64,000 bases of DNA from CAWUEX02 sp038148375 (GTDB lineage: Bacteria; Pseudomonadota; Alphaproteobacteria; Rhodospirillales; Rhodospirillaceae): positions 184,520 through 248,519 of the forward strand of contig JAYQVH010000003.1 of assembly GCA_038148375.1 (NCBI GenBank). Direction: 5' to 3'. Under the pieces are notes generated by a model. The model saw only the letters and a list, made by a program, of their open reading frames with translations, was not told where the DNA came from and made no database searches. Of this stretch, positions 16,923 to 25,740 are shown piece by piece. Both the position numbers and the translations under genes were made by a program. How positions within the stretch are numbered: the first letter of the stretch is position 1; each line of letters starts with the position of its first letter.

Positions 16923-18269
16923 TCAGCGGGTGAAATCTTTAAGGTCCTTGGCCATACGCTGGAAAACCGATGCCCAATCGCCGGGCTCAGGTTGCTTGAA
17001 GACGCGGGTTTTTTCGTACCAGTGGGAGATATCGCCACGAGGTCCATACCGCCAATCGTGGAAAACGGACAATGCAACCCAAGTTGGAGTACCGAGTGCC
17101 CCGGCGAGATGAACGATAGCGCTGTCGCAGCTGATAACCAGGTCGATGTCGGCCAGTATTCGCGCTGTCGCTGCAAAGTCGGTCAGGGCCGGACTCAAGT
17201 CATGTACGGTGAAGCCGAATCCGCTGCGGCCAATCTGCTTGACGGCCGGACCTTTTTGCAAAGAGACAAATTCGACACCGGGCGTGCTGAAGAGAGGCGC
17301 CATATCGGACACCGCGAAAGACCGGTTGCGGTCATTGCGCTGGGTCGGGCTCCCCGCCCAGGCGATACCGACACGCAGCTTGGAGGATTTCCGAAGCCTT
17401 CCCTGAGACGCAGGGCCGAAGTGCAGGTAAGGTTTTGCGCTTACGTCGGGAAAATCGAGTTTTTGAACCCGCGGAAGGGATAAGAGAGGTAAGACAAGAT
17501 CGTGATCGGGCACCGGTTCGTCCCGCGACCGGATATCTGCCGCTACATCGAAATGTGATCGCAGCAGCGGCACCAATTCCGGGCGGACGACGATGACAAT
17601 GCGTCAGTCTTGCCAGGCGTCGTCTCTTAAAAATCGGGCAAACTGAATAACATCACCGAAACCCTGTTCGCCGTATAGCAGCAACGTTCGGCCGGCGAGC
17701 TGGTCTCCCTGCCACTCCGGTTTCGTCTCGAGCTTGATATGACCTGGCTGCCGCCACCGGCTTTCGTAGGCCTCAAATCCTTCGCGGTAGCGTCCGACCC
17801 GCAACAGAGACAATGCCCGATCCCATTCATACTGCGCGTTATCCGGATCGAGACTCAACGCGCTGCCGAACGCATCGAGCGAGTCCTCAATGTGCTCAAG
17901 GTCGCGCAGCACCAGCCCGAGCCCGTAGTGCGCTGCCGCAGAGTCCGCGTCCAGCTCCAGAGCGCTCAGATAAGCCGCTTCCGACTCGGCAAGCTTGCCT
18001 TGATCGCGCAACACGTTTCCGAGATTTGTATAGGAGCCAGCCGTTGGTTCGCCGAGTTTAAGCACGCGGCGGTAACACACTTCCGCCGCCGCGAAACGCC
18101 CGGTCTGGCGCAACCCGACGCCAAGATTATTAAGTGCGTCAGGCCGGTTACCGTCGGATTGCAAGACCTGGGTGTAGAGCGCGATCGCGGTTTCCAGTTC
18201 ACCGGCCCGCTGTGCCGCCAAAGCAGCATCAAACGCGGACTTTGTCTTCTGAGAGCGATCCTGAGGCAT
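16923..18269 (-). pseudogene. TPR-glycosyltransferase (GT9-like) gene with in-frame TGA
   Basis: The frame encodes about 448 residues: N-terminal TPR units (for example LNNLGVGLRQTGRFAAAEVCYRRVL, residues about 46-70, and several more to about residue 150), then a glycosyltransferase-9/heptosyltransferase-like domain (LLLYGEQGFGDVIQFARF; later RVGIAWAGSP, SCDSAIVHLAGALGTPTW). Codon 222 is TGA (17604-17606). The same frame continues directly with RIVIVVRPELVPLLRS, which matches the expected continuation, so this is a nonsense change and not a frameshift. As written, only a 221-residue TPR fragment is made unless the stop is read through or is a sequencing error. GTs of this layout usually modify surface glycans or proteins. 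Confidence 0.82.
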
Positions 18270-18361
18270 GGCGAAAACATGTCGGAACCGGCTGGCCCAT
18301 GCAATCCGAGTTTACCTTGTGCCGTGGGCAAGGCCTCGGGCAGAGTGGGGTACCGATTTTC

Positions 18362-18616
18362 ATGGAAACGAGCCTGAGAGTGACAGCCGACACGCCGCCG
18401 AACGCAAAAGAAATGTATGAAGAGATTTCTGCCTTGGTCGGCGGATTGATGAAGGCGTTTGATCTAGACGAAGCAGCGGTTATTTCCGCCCTCGAACGTG
18501 ATGCGTTCTCAATGACATTTGATATCGACGGAAATGGAAACCGGTTCGTTCTCGCCGAGTATGAGGGCCGAACCGCCCGGCTGTATGCCGGCGCCGTGAA
18601 GCTGGAACCCCATTAA
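18362..18616 (+). CDS. Small hypothetical protein
   Basis: 84-residue protein starting METSLRVTADTPPNAKEM and containing EISALVGGLMKAFDLDEAAVISALERDAFSM, followed by a strand-rich end (FVLAEYEGRTARLYAGAV). The family is not recognised. The start at 18362 is chosen because the upstream frame overlaps the divergent TPR gene and has low coding character. It is acidic, without signal peptide or membrane segment. It lies 58 bp before the MarR gene in the same direction. Confidence 0.6.
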   Translation: METSLRVTADTPPNAKEMYEEISALVGGLMKAFDLDEAAVISALERDAFSMTFDIDGNGNRFVLAEYEGRTARLYAGAVKLEPH

Positions 18617-18656
18617 AACCGCGGCTTAGGCAAACCGCCTTGACCGACGCCTGTTA

Positions 18657-18673
18657 TTATATGCATATGCATG
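18657..18673. promoter_or_regulatory. AT-rich palindrome before the MarR gene (putative operator)
   Basis: The segment TTATATGCATATGCATG ends 1 bp before the MarR ATG and contains the perfect 12-bp palindrome ATGCATATGCAT (18661-18672). MarR proteins bind such inverted repeats as dimers and often autorepress. A close variant occurs on the other side of the gene at 19170-19183. Binding is inferred from position and symmetry. Confidence 0.5.
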
Positions 18674-18674
18674 T

Positions 18675-19139
18675 ATGGATGGCTCTGGATTGACCTCTCA
18701 AGCGGCAGCGCAGGCGGCGGAAGTTTGCCTGTGTCTACATGTCCGCAGAGCCGCGCGATCGATCACCCAGGTCTTTGATCTCCATTTGGGACCGACAGGT
18801 TTGAAGGCCTCTCAGATTAACCTGTTGATGGCCGTAAACTCGCGAAAAAGTACGTCGATCGGGGACTTGGCGGCGGCTCTCTCGACCGACTCGACGACTG
18901 TATCCCGCACTTTAAAGCCTCTTCTGCGGGAGGAACTGGTGTCGGAGCGCCGCGACAAGTCCGACCGTCGGATCAAACAGATTGAACTGAGCGCCGAAGG
19001 GCTGGCCATGCTGGAACGCGCGATACCGATGTGGCAGGCGGCGCAGTCCGCGGTGGCCAGGCAGTTGGGATCGTCTGCTGTCCAAGCGTTTCTGCCAATT
19101 CTTGAAGCTGCAGCGCGAATGGGCCCAGGCGACACCTGA
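18675..19139 (+). CDS. MarR-family transcriptional regulator
   Basis: 154-residue winged-helix regulator. The recognition region reads IGDLAAALSTDSTTVSRTLKPLLREELVS, followed by the wing ERRDKSDRRIKQIELSAEG, the conserved D-x-R-D/S-x-R motif of MarR proteins. Flanking helices form the dimer interface. Two cysteines near the N-terminus (VCLCLHVRRA) could be redox- or metal-sensitive, but this is speculation. AT-rich palindromes lie immediately upstream and 30 bp downstream, suggesting autoregulation and control of the following cyclic-nucleotide-domain gene. Confidence 0.92.
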   Translation: MDGSGLTSQAAAQAAEVCLCLHVRRAARSITQVFDLHLGPTGLKASQINLLMAVNSRKSTSIGDLAAALSTDSTTVSRTLKPLLREELVSERRDKSDRRIKQIELSAEGLAMLERAIPMWQAAQSAVARQLGSSAVQAFLPILEAAARMGPGDT

Positions 19140-19169
19140 GCCTTTCGATGGTGGGCCGCGCATTTATCT

Positions 19170-19183
19170 GTATATACATATAA
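19170..19183. promoter_or_regulatory. Second MarR-type palindrome-like site
   Basis: On the - strand this reads TTATATGTATATAC, matching 12 of 14 positions of TTATATGCATATGC from the site before the MarR gene; both differences are transitions. It lies in the 174-bp intergenic region upstream of the cyclic-nucleotide-domain gene. A shared operator that also regulates that gene is plausible. Confidence 0.4.
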
Positions 19184-19201
19184 CTTACCGCTACCCAAGA
19201 G

Positions 19202-19215
19202 TTTGCGACCGCAAA
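19202..19215. promoter_or_regulatory. Inverted repeat TTTGCG-AC-CGCAAA
   Basis: A perfect 6-bp inverted repeat with a 2-bp spacer (TTTGCGACCGCAAA) sits about 100 bp upstream of the cyclic-nucleotide-domain gene. It may be an operator for an unidentified regulator. Only the symmetry supports this. Confidence 0.3.
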
Positions 19216-19313
19216 TCCATGGGACTCATTTAAGGGCTTGTTAAGAGCGTCCGGCACAGACTGGCAGCCTGAGTCGTCATGGCCACACGGCCCTTCAGTG
19301 CGGAGACGTTGCG

Positions 19314-21296
19314 GTGCAGACCGTTACCAAATCATATCAAGCCGGTGAAACGATTTACGCCCAAGGCGAAGACAGCCGCTGGGCTTATGAGATTTTAGAA
19401 GGCGAGGTCGAACTGTTCGCCGCTGGCGAGGCGGGCCCTGTCATCGAAGCGGTCCTGGCCGACGGCGATTTGTTCGGCGAGATGGGTATTCTTGACGGAA
19501 GTCCACGTCACAATTCCGCCCGCGCCAAGACGGCGGTAACGGTCAGCGCTATTCCGCGCGCCGAATTCCTGCGCCGAGTCGAAATCGAACCGGACACCGC
19601 CTTCAAGGTGATGTCGAAACTTGCCAAGACATTGCGCTCAAATGACGATCCTCTGACGCGGGGCGATGCGATCAAAGCCGCAGTCCAGGCCGCACGGCTG
19701 CCTGTCTTGGTCCCGAATGAAGAAGATGCGCCCAAACCGGCGCGACCGGCCGGCGTCGGCCGGCCGATGCCGGCCAACCTGGTCGGCGAACGGAAACTGA
19801 CTTTGTTCGAGCGGATGATCGACGCGGTGGTGAAAGACCCGACCCGCCGCCTCGGCCGGCCCAAGAAAGCGCCGACCCCTCAGGACGTTACGATCCTCGT
19901 CGCGAAAGTTTTCGATGACTACGAAGACATGCAGCACGGCATGATCGTTGAGGCCTTGAGTGAAATTCCCGGAGTGCGCTGCGAATCCGTCGATCGCGAT
20001 ATGGCCCGAATCATTCCAGGACTGGCGGACAGTTCTGAGGCAGGTCCCTCTGACGACCTGTTGCGTCGCGCCACCAAGGAAGGCCGGCGCTGGCTGGCGG
20101 AGAAAAATGCTGACGTTCTGGTGTGGGCTTACGTCGACGAAACGGGACGCTCTTTGCAACTGCGCTTCGTTGCACCGGCCTCCAGCCCCGGCGAGCGCCC
20201 GGGACGGTTCCGTCCGTTCCACGTCCTGACCGTACCGGTTGATTTTTACACGGAGTGGGTGTCACTCATCCGCGCCGTCACACTTGCCGCCGTTGACCCC
20301 CGTAGCCTTGCGCAGGCCCGCATTCTGCGTTCGGCACTGCCGTCGATGGCGAGCGCCAGCCGCACGGTGGGCTTGGAGCCCTCGATGGCCATGGACAGCC
20401 ACGAGCAGGCAAGCATCCTATCCTGCTACGGCAACGCGGCCGCCATCACCGCTCAGCTGAGTGGTGATCGCACGTGGTTCCATACGGCTGTGGAAGCATG
20501 GCAGGGCGCTATCGGTAAAACACCGAGCGACGATCAACGCGCGCTCGGACACCTTCACCAGCAACTCGGTCTGACCTTGCAGCTGATTGCGGAGCGCAAC
20601 AACGACATCGACATGCTGAAAGATACAGCCAGCGCCTACCGCAAGGCGTTGGTTCACATTTCGCGCCGATACCAGCCCTACGACTGGGGCATGATGAAGT
20701 ACCGTCTCGGGGGCGTGCTCTATAAAATTGATATGGCCGAAGGCAACGACGACGTACTGCGCGAAGCGATTCATGCCTGCCAAGCGGCCCGTGATGTCTT
20801 CGACAAGTACGCCCACCCGATCCGCTGGTCGGAAATCATGAACACGCTCGCACAGATTCTCCAAGTATACGGCGATAACGTACGCAGCGTTCCGGTGCTT
20901 CAGCATTCCGTTCGGTGCTGCGTCTCGGCATTGTATGTGCGCACGCCCGATACGGCGCCGCTGCAGTGGGCAGCCATTCAAAATACGCTTGGCTCGGCGC
21001 TATTCCTTCTCGCCAAACACACCGGCGAATGGGAATACATGCGCCAATCGTCGGAAGCGTTCCGCGCCGCGCTGACCGTCTATGGTGAACATGGCGCCGG
21101 CCGCATGGCTAACGTCACGGAACGCAATCTGCTGCGCGCCGAGAAGCAGATGAAAGACGCGAGCGAAAAACACTTCGCCGATCCGGTGTGGGCACAAAGC
21201 TTTAACATCACCGATAACGACGATGATTTCGACTGGGACGCGTTCCTAAACGGCGACATCGGCGAAGATGAAGGCGGCGCCAGTCAGGTCGCATAG
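19314..21296 (+). CDS. Cyclic nucleotide-binding domain protein with long C-terminal TPR-like region
   Basis: 660-residue protein of unusual layout. Residues about 1-110 form a CRP-type cyclic nucleotide-binding domain (GETIYAQGEDSRWAYEILEGEVELF; phosphate-binding cassette FGEMGILDGSPRHNSARA). A linker of about 60 residues follows, then a mixed region with DVLVWAYVDETGRSLQLRFVAP (residues about 260-285). The C-terminal 300 residues are helical and TPR-like (LGHLHQQLGLTLQLIAERNNDIDML; WAAIQNTLGSALFLLAKHTGEWEYM). The end is strongly acidic (DNDDDFDWDAFLNGDIGEDEGG). There is no DNA-binding domain or membrane segment. The start is GTG. Likely a nucleotide-responsive scaffold or signalling protein; partners unknown. 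Confidence 0.82.
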   Translation: MQTVTKSYQAGETIYAQGEDSRWAYEILEGEVELFAAGEAGPVIEAVLADGDLFGEMGILDGSPRHNSARAKTAVTVSAIPRAEFLRRVEIEPDTAFKVMSKLAKTLRSNDDPLTRGDAIKAAVQAARLPVLVPNEEDAPKPARPAGVGRPMPANLVGERKLTLFERMIDAVVKDPTRRLGRPKKAPTPQDVTILVAKVFDDYEDMQHGMIVEALSEIPGVRCESVDRDMARIIPGLADSSEAGPSDDLLRRATKEGRRWLAEKNADVLVWAYVDETGRSLQLRFVAPASSPGERPGRFRPFHVLTVPVDFYTEWVSLIRAVTLAAVDPRSLAQARILRSALPSMASASRTVGLEPSMAMDSHEQASILSCYGNAAAITAQLSGDRTWFHTAVEAWQGAIGKTPSDDQRALGHLHQQLGLTLQLIAERNNDIDMLKDTASAYRKALVHISRRYQPYDWGMMKYRLGGVLYKIDMAEGNDDVLREAIHACQAARDVFDKYAHPIRWSEIMNTLAQILQVYGDNVRSVPVLQHSVRCCVSALYVRTPDTAPLQWAAIQNTLGSALFLLAKHTGEWEYMRQSSEAFRAALTVYGEHGAGRMANVTERNLLRAEKQMKDASEKHFADPVWAQSFNITDNDDDFDWDAFLNGDIGEDEGGASQVA

Positions 21297-21343
21297 ACTT
21301 CGCACCAATTGACGGGCCATCCTATCAACCGCATTGTCGGCGC

Positions 21344-21958
21344 ATGTCAGAATGCGCAGGCATCATACTCGCCGGCGGCGAAGGGCGGCGTTTCGGCGGG
21401 CAGGACAAGGCCCAGCTTAAGCTTTGCGGACAGGCGTTAATTGACCTCACGCTCGCCAGGTTGCGGCACCAGATCGATCGCGTGGCCGTAAGCGTACGCT
21501 ATCCGGTACGTTGGAGTGACGGTCTGTCTGCTCCGGTTATAGAAGACGCTGTTCCAGGTGCCGGACCCCTTGCCGGACTCGCAGCCGGCCTGCGATGGGC
21601 TGCCGGCCTTGTGCCGGCACCCATGTGGCTGATCACGGTGCCGGTCGACGTTCCGTTCTTTCCAGGTGACCTCGCGGTTCGGTTAACACAAAGCGGGGCT
21701 GACGCAGCCGTCGCCAGATCGGGTACTGGTCTGCACTACACCGTCGCCGCTTGGCGACTAAGTATCAGTGACAGGATCGAAAACGCGCTTGCGTCCGATA
21801 CGCGCGCGATCAAAGATCTCCTCACCGTCGTCAAAACAGCCGACGTTGAATGGCCCCTGCAACCGGTCGATCCCTTCTTAAACATCAACACACCCACAGA
21901 CCTGGAACAGGCAGAAAGATTTGCGGCATCATTGATGTCCGTTGACCAGCAGCGGTGA
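21344..21958 (+). CDS. mobA: Molybdenum cofactor guanylyltransferase
   Basis: 204-residue nucleotidyltransferase that attaches GMP to molybdopterin cofactor. The N-terminal GIILAGGEGRRFGGQDKAQLKL is the GTP-binding signature with its conserved Lys, followed by VPGAGPLAGLAAGLRWA and the metal-site-like TVPVDVPFFPGDL. Length is normal for MobA. It precedes glpK by 10 bp, an unusual pairing suggesting co-transcription by chance of order. No molybdoenzyme gene occurs in the window. Confidence 0.92.
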   Translation: MSECAGIILAGGEGRRFGGQDKAQLKLCGQALIDLTLARLRHQIDRVAVSVRYPVRWSDGLSAPVIEDAVPGAGPLAGLAAGLRWAAGLVPAPMWLITVPVDVPFFPGDLAVRLTQSGADAAVARSGTGLHYTVAAWRLSISDRIENALASDTRAIKDLLTVVKTADVEWPLQPVDPFLNINTPTDLEQAERFAASLMSVDQQR

Positions 21959-21968
21959 TGAGGCCGCA

Positions 21969-23471
21969 GTGACAAAAATAAGCGAAGGTCCATATCTGAT
22001 CGCCATAGATCAGGGAACGACATCTACGCGGACCGTCGCATTCACGTTGACAGGTGTTCCCGTCGCAACACATCAAAGGGCGTTCAATCAAATCTACCCG
22101 AGGGACGGTTGGGTTGAACACGATCCCGAAGAGATATGGTCGACGGTGTGTGAAACCGTATCCGCCGTCATTGCAGATATCGGTGGCGCCAGCCGTGCCG
22201 CCGCAATCGGCATCACCAATCAAAGAGAAACCGCATTGATTTGGGACCGCACAACAGGTCAATGCGTTGGCAACGCCATCGTTTGGCAGGACCGGCGCGG
22301 TGCCGAAAGGTGCCAAGACCTCCGCCGGTCCGCCATCGGCGGTGAGATACAAAAACTGACGGGCCTAATTCCGGATTCTTATTTTTCGGCTACGAAGCTT
22401 GAGTGGATTCTGAATGCGAACCCTCATCTGCGAGACCGGGCTGAACGAGGTGAACTAGCGGCAGGCACAATTGATTCGTTTCTGTTATGGCGCCTAACAG
22501 GCGGCGGCGCCGAAGCCATACACGCGACGGATGCGACCAATGCATCGCGCACGATGATTTACGACATTCATCGCCAACGGTGGGATGAAACTCTCTTGGC
22601 GGAATTCGGTGTACCGGTGGCTCTCCTGCCGGCCGTCCGTGATACCGCGTCGCCATTCGGTTCGACAGCTACAGATTTGTTCGGTGCGTCAATTCCAGTA
22701 ACCGCTTTGGTCGGGGATCAACAGAGTGCCCTGATAGGTCAGATGTGCTTCGAGCCCGGCATGGCGAAGGCGACATTCGGTACCGGCGCCTTTGTGCTGA
22801 TCAATTCGGGACACGATGCTCCGCTGTCACGTCATAAGCTGCTGACGACCGTTGGCTACCGGATAGCCGGCGCGATCACATATGCGATCGAAGGCAGCGT
22901 CTTTAATGCCGGCACCGTCGTGCAATGGTTGCGGGATGAGGCAGGATTTATAGCGGACGCGCGAGAAAGTGATGCTGCCGCACGCCACTCGAACAGAGAC
23001 TCAGTTGTATTCGTTCCTGCCTTCACCGGTCTCGGGGCCCCTCATTGGAATCCGGATGCGCGCGGCGCTATTTTTGGGCTGACACGTGACACGACCAAAG
23101 CTGATATCGTCCGCGCGGGACTGGAAGCCGTATGTTTCCAGACGGCGGATCTGCTTGATGCGATGACGATTGATGCGGGCCGGACACTTGAAGTATTGCG
23201 CGTGGATGGCGGCATGGCCGCGAACGACTGGATGTTGCAAAGTCTCGCCGACTTGACCGGTGTACCCGTTGAGCGCCCATCCTATTTGGAGACGACAGTC
23301 CTTGGCGCGGCATTGATGGCGGGCGTAGGTGCCGGACTTTTCTCAGCCGTATCGGATGCGGATCAAGTTCGATCTGTGGATCGAATTTACATGCCGTCAG
23401 AATCGGAAGATTGGCGCAAGTCGCGGCGCGAGCTGTGGCGCCGGGCTGTTGGGCGCGTCCTGGAGCGCTAA
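21969..23471 (+). CDS. glpK: Glycerol kinase
   Basis: ATP-dependent glycerol kinase of the FGGY family. Motifs include IAIDQGTTSTRTVAF, WVEHDPEEIW, GITNQRETALIWDRTTGQ, WQDRRG, the catalytic-domain GDQQSALIGQMCFEPGMAKATFGTGAF, and TGLGAPHWNPDARG and RVDGGMAANDWMLQ in the C-terminal FGGY domain. The GTG at 21969 (gives 500 residues) is preferred over the TTG at 21942, because AGG lies about 6 nt upstream and 21942 would overlap mobA. No glpF or glpD is adjacent. Confidence 0.96.
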   Translation: MTKISEGPYLIAIDQGTTSTRTVAFTLTGVPVATHQRAFNQIYPRDGWVEHDPEEIWSTVCETVSAVIADIGGASRAAAIGITNQRETALIWDRTTGQCVGNAIVWQDRRGAERCQDLRRSAIGGEIQKLTGLIPDSYFSATKLEWILNANPHLRDRAERGELAAGTIDSFLLWRLTGGGAEAIHATDATNASRTMIYDIHRQRWDETLLAEFGVPVALLPAVRDTASPFGSTATDLFGASIPVTALVGDQQSALIGQMCFEPGMAKATFGTGAFVLINSGHDAPLSRHKLLTTVGYRIAGAITYAIEGSVFNAGTVVQWLRDEAGFIADARESDAAARHSNRDSVVFVPAFTGLGAPHWNPDARGAIFGLTRDTTKADIVRAGLEAVCFQTADLLDAMTIDAGRTLEVLRVDGGMAANDWMLQSLADLTGVPVERPSYLETTVLGAALMAGVGAGLFSAVSDADQVRSVDRIYMPSESEDWRKSRRELWRRAVGRVLER

Positions 23472-23673
23472 GAACGCGTACACTCGAGGCCGATTAACCA
23501 GATCTGCGACTCGGAGTCGGAGGCGAACCCTGAGTGCTGCATCGCAATATTCATCTGTCGAATACGTGTTAAGGCCTTGAATATACGTATCTTTTATGTG
23601 GTCGAATTGGAGCGGTTCTGGAATTGCGATAAAGTTATGGCTGGGCCCGGGTTCGATAAGGTTGCTTGCGTTC

Positions 23674-24195
23674 ATGGAATCGTCCTCCCAGGCCGGGTCC
23701 GGCGGGTCCGGCGTCACCGCCAAGGTCAAATGGTTCAATCCGGCCAAAGGCTTTGGATTCGTTGCGCCGACTGACGGTACCCCGGATGCGTTTCTCCACG
23801 TCTCTGTCGTACACAAGGCGGGGCTGCGAACTTTGCGCCAAGGCGCAACCATCTCCTGCGAACTGACGGAAGGCCCCAAAGGCCCCCAGGTCACTGTGAT
23901 CGAGGAGGTCGACAATTCGACCGTCGTGGACGACGTGCCCGAAGGCGACGAAACCGTGTTAACCGGCGAAATCAAATTCTTTGCGGCCGACAAAGGATAT
24001 GGATTCGGCGTGCCGGAAGGCGGAGGTCACGATATTTTTATCGGGATTGGTGCTTTGCAGCGATCGAACCTGGACCGGTTAGAGTCCGGCCAGCGCGTCC
24101 GCATGCATGTCCAGGACGGTAAGAAGGGGCCGATGGCGACGCAGGTCGAAGTTATCGGCGAGGCACCCGGCAGCGCAGGCGAGAGCCACGACTAA
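23674..24195 (+). CDS. Double cold-shock-domain protein
   Basis: 173-residue protein with two tandem cold-shock domains. CSD1 (residues about 14-75): VKWFNPAKGFGFVAP and DAFLHVSVV, the RNP1 and RNP2 nucleic-acid-binding motifs. CSD2 (about 95-160): IKFFAADKGYGFGVPEGG and HDIFIGIGAL. In CSD2 the RNP2 has Gly in place of the usual His, so RNA binding may be weaker. Such double-CSD proteins are common in alphaproteobacteria. The ATG at 23674 (MESSSQAG) is chosen over earlier starts. A 202-bp upstream region may form a long 5' leader, as is usual for csp genes. Confidence 0.92.
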   Translation: MESSSQAGSGGSGVTAKVKWFNPAKGFGFVAPTDGTPDAFLHVSVVHKAGLRTLRQGATISCELTEGPKGPQVTVIEEVDNSTVVDDVPEGDETVLTGEIKFFAADKGYGFGVPEGGGHDIFIGIGALQRSNLDRLESGQRVRMHVQDGKKGPMATQVEVIGEAPGSAGESHD

Positions 24196-24217
24196 TCCGA
24201 AAGCTTGGAAGTCGCGT

Positions 24218-25414
24218 TTATGCGGTCCGGCGTTGGCGGCTCGCCAGCCAAACCACAGCGGCCATTGCGATCGACAGCGGCACGACCATCGCGCCATTGA
24301 CAGCCTCCCACCCGAATGAATTCTGCAGAGCCCCGGACGAAAACGTCGCGACCGAGATGGTTGCGAAAATAAGGCAGTCGTTTGCAGCCTGAGTCTTTTC
24401 CTGTTCTTCGGTCCGGTAACACTCGGTCAACAGCGTCGTTCCACCGATAAACATGAAGTTCCAGCCGAGACCGAGCGCAACCAAGCCGGTCCAGAAGTTT
24501 GCAAGTTCGATCCCAGACAGGTTCGCTGCCATACAGCCGACGTTAAGGATGATTCCTGTGGTGATGATGCGCAGCACTCCGAAGCGCTTGATTAGCGAAC
24601 CGGTAAAAAAACTCGGGCCGAACATCGCCAAGGCGTGCCACTGTATGACGAACGCGGCATCTTCAAAACTAAGTCCGCAGTCGACCATCGATAGCGGTGT
24701 CGCGCTCATCACCAGTATCATCGTACCGTATCCAACCATGCCGGAAACTGCGGCGACGATAAACACTGGCTGCGCGGTAATTTCTTTGAGAGATCGAGCA
24801 GGCACTTCCCCGCGACGTAACCCAGAGCGGGGCGCGGGTAACGCGGCGAACTGGATAAGCACCGCCGCAACCGCACTGAGCGCTGCAAGAGCCGCATAGC
24901 ATCCTGCAAACAACACCGGCGAAAACAACTCGCGTGTGGCCTTCGCCAACTCCGGCCCAGCAATCGCCGAGACGATGCCGCCGGCCATAACAAACGAAAT
25001 TGCGCGTGCACGAAAATCGGGGGGCGCCGCTTCCGCCGCTGCAAAACGGTAATAACCCCAGAACGCGTTATGCGCGCCAAGCAGTGCCGCACCAGCAATC
25101 AAGACCAAAAAGTTATTGTCGAGGAGCGCGAGGCAACTCACGACGCCACCGGATACTCCGATAATCTGACCGGCTGTAAAACCGATCCGCCTGCCGACCT
25201 TTTTCATCCATAGCGCGGCTGGAAATGCAGCAATCATTGTGAAGACGAATTGAATCGCCAAGGGCAATGTGGCCAGACGCGCGTCGGGCGCGAGATACGC
25301 GCCGGCGAGCGCCGTCACCAGCATGACGATACTTGCGCCGGTCATGGACAACGCTTGACCCAGCGCCATAACGAAAACTGTTTGTTTTGCGGCTGTGATG
25401 TTCACGCGCGACAT
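24218..25414 (-). CDS. MFS transporter
   Basis: 398-residue major facilitator superfamily protein with about 12 hydrophobic segments. It has an MFS loop 2-3-like stretch (PAALWMKKVGRRIGFTAGQ) between helices 2 and 3 and a matching loop in the second half (FTGSLIKRFGVLRIITTG). Substrate cannot be inferred. Convergent with the cold-shock gene (22 bp apart). The start at 25414 (MSRVNITAAKQTVFVMALGQAL) agrees with the first transmembrane helix. Confidence 0.9.
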   Translation of the reverse strand: MSRVNITAAKQTVFVMALGQALSMTGASIVMLVTALAGAYLAPDARLATLPLAIQFVFTMIAAFPAALWMKKVGRRIGFTAGQIIGVSGGVVSCLALLDNNFLVLIAGAALLGAHNAFWGYYRFAAAEAAPPDFRARAISFVMAGGIVSAIAGPELAKATRELFSPVLFAGCYAALAALSAVAAVLIQFAALPAPRSGLRRGEVPARSLKEITAQPVFIVAAVSGMVGYGTMILVMSATPLSMVDCGLSFEDAAFVIQWHALAMFGPSFFTGSLIKRFGVLRIITTGIILNVGCMAANLSGIELANFWTGLVALGLGWNFMFIGGTTLLTECYRTEEQEKTQAANDCLIFATISVATFSSGALQNSFGWEAVNGAMVVPLSIAMAAVVWLASRQRRTA

Positions 25415-25449
25415 CTAACAGTGGCCTAGCAATGTGCCGAACCGGATAA

Positions 25450-25740
25450 TCACTGTTCAGTGTCACGTCGGGACAGGATCGTGTCGAACCACTGCCTAAA
25501 TAGTGGCTTTGTCTCGCCAGGCGGAACGCAGTCGACGGTAATCGGGTCCTTGGCAAAAGGATTCTTTGGCGCTTCACTTTTTTGTTCGCCAAACACGCAC
25601 GGCGTATAGGCAACCGAACTCGGTTTGTCGTCGACGATAAAGCCGTTCATCCACATCACAAGAATTCCGAGCGCAACCGTCACAACGGCCGCGACAACGG
25701 CTCCGGCGGCAAGGCGTTTGAAATACAGGACTTTGTTCAT
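25450..25740 (-). CDS. Single-span membrane hypothetical protein
   Basis: 96-residue protein. MNKVLYFKRLAAGAV is followed by one long hydrophobic helix (about residues 10-31: AAGAVVAAVVTVALGILVMWM), then a polar region with two cysteines (TPCVFGEQ, VDCVPPGET) and a C-terminal WFDTILSRRDTEQ. The topology suggests the Cys-containing part is periplasmic. The family is not recognised. The longer frame up to 25992 is discounted because its extra 84 codons are low-complexity and basic. Confidence 0.6.
   Translation of the reverse strand: MNKVLYFKRLAAGAVVAAVVTVALGILVMWMNGFIVDDKPSSVAYTPCVFGEQKSEAPKNPFAKDPITVDCVPPGETKPLFRQWFDTILSRRDTEQ

Noticed and set aside
17576..17606. Frameshift between the TPR and glycosyltransferase halves
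   Set aside because: Codon-by-codon reading shows both halves in one frame, separated only by a TGA, so it is a nonsense codon.
17604..17606. Selenocysteine codon
   Set aside because: GT9-type enzymes are not selenoproteins, no suitable stem-loop follows the TGA at the bacterial SECIS distance as far as can be judged, and no Cys is expected at this position.
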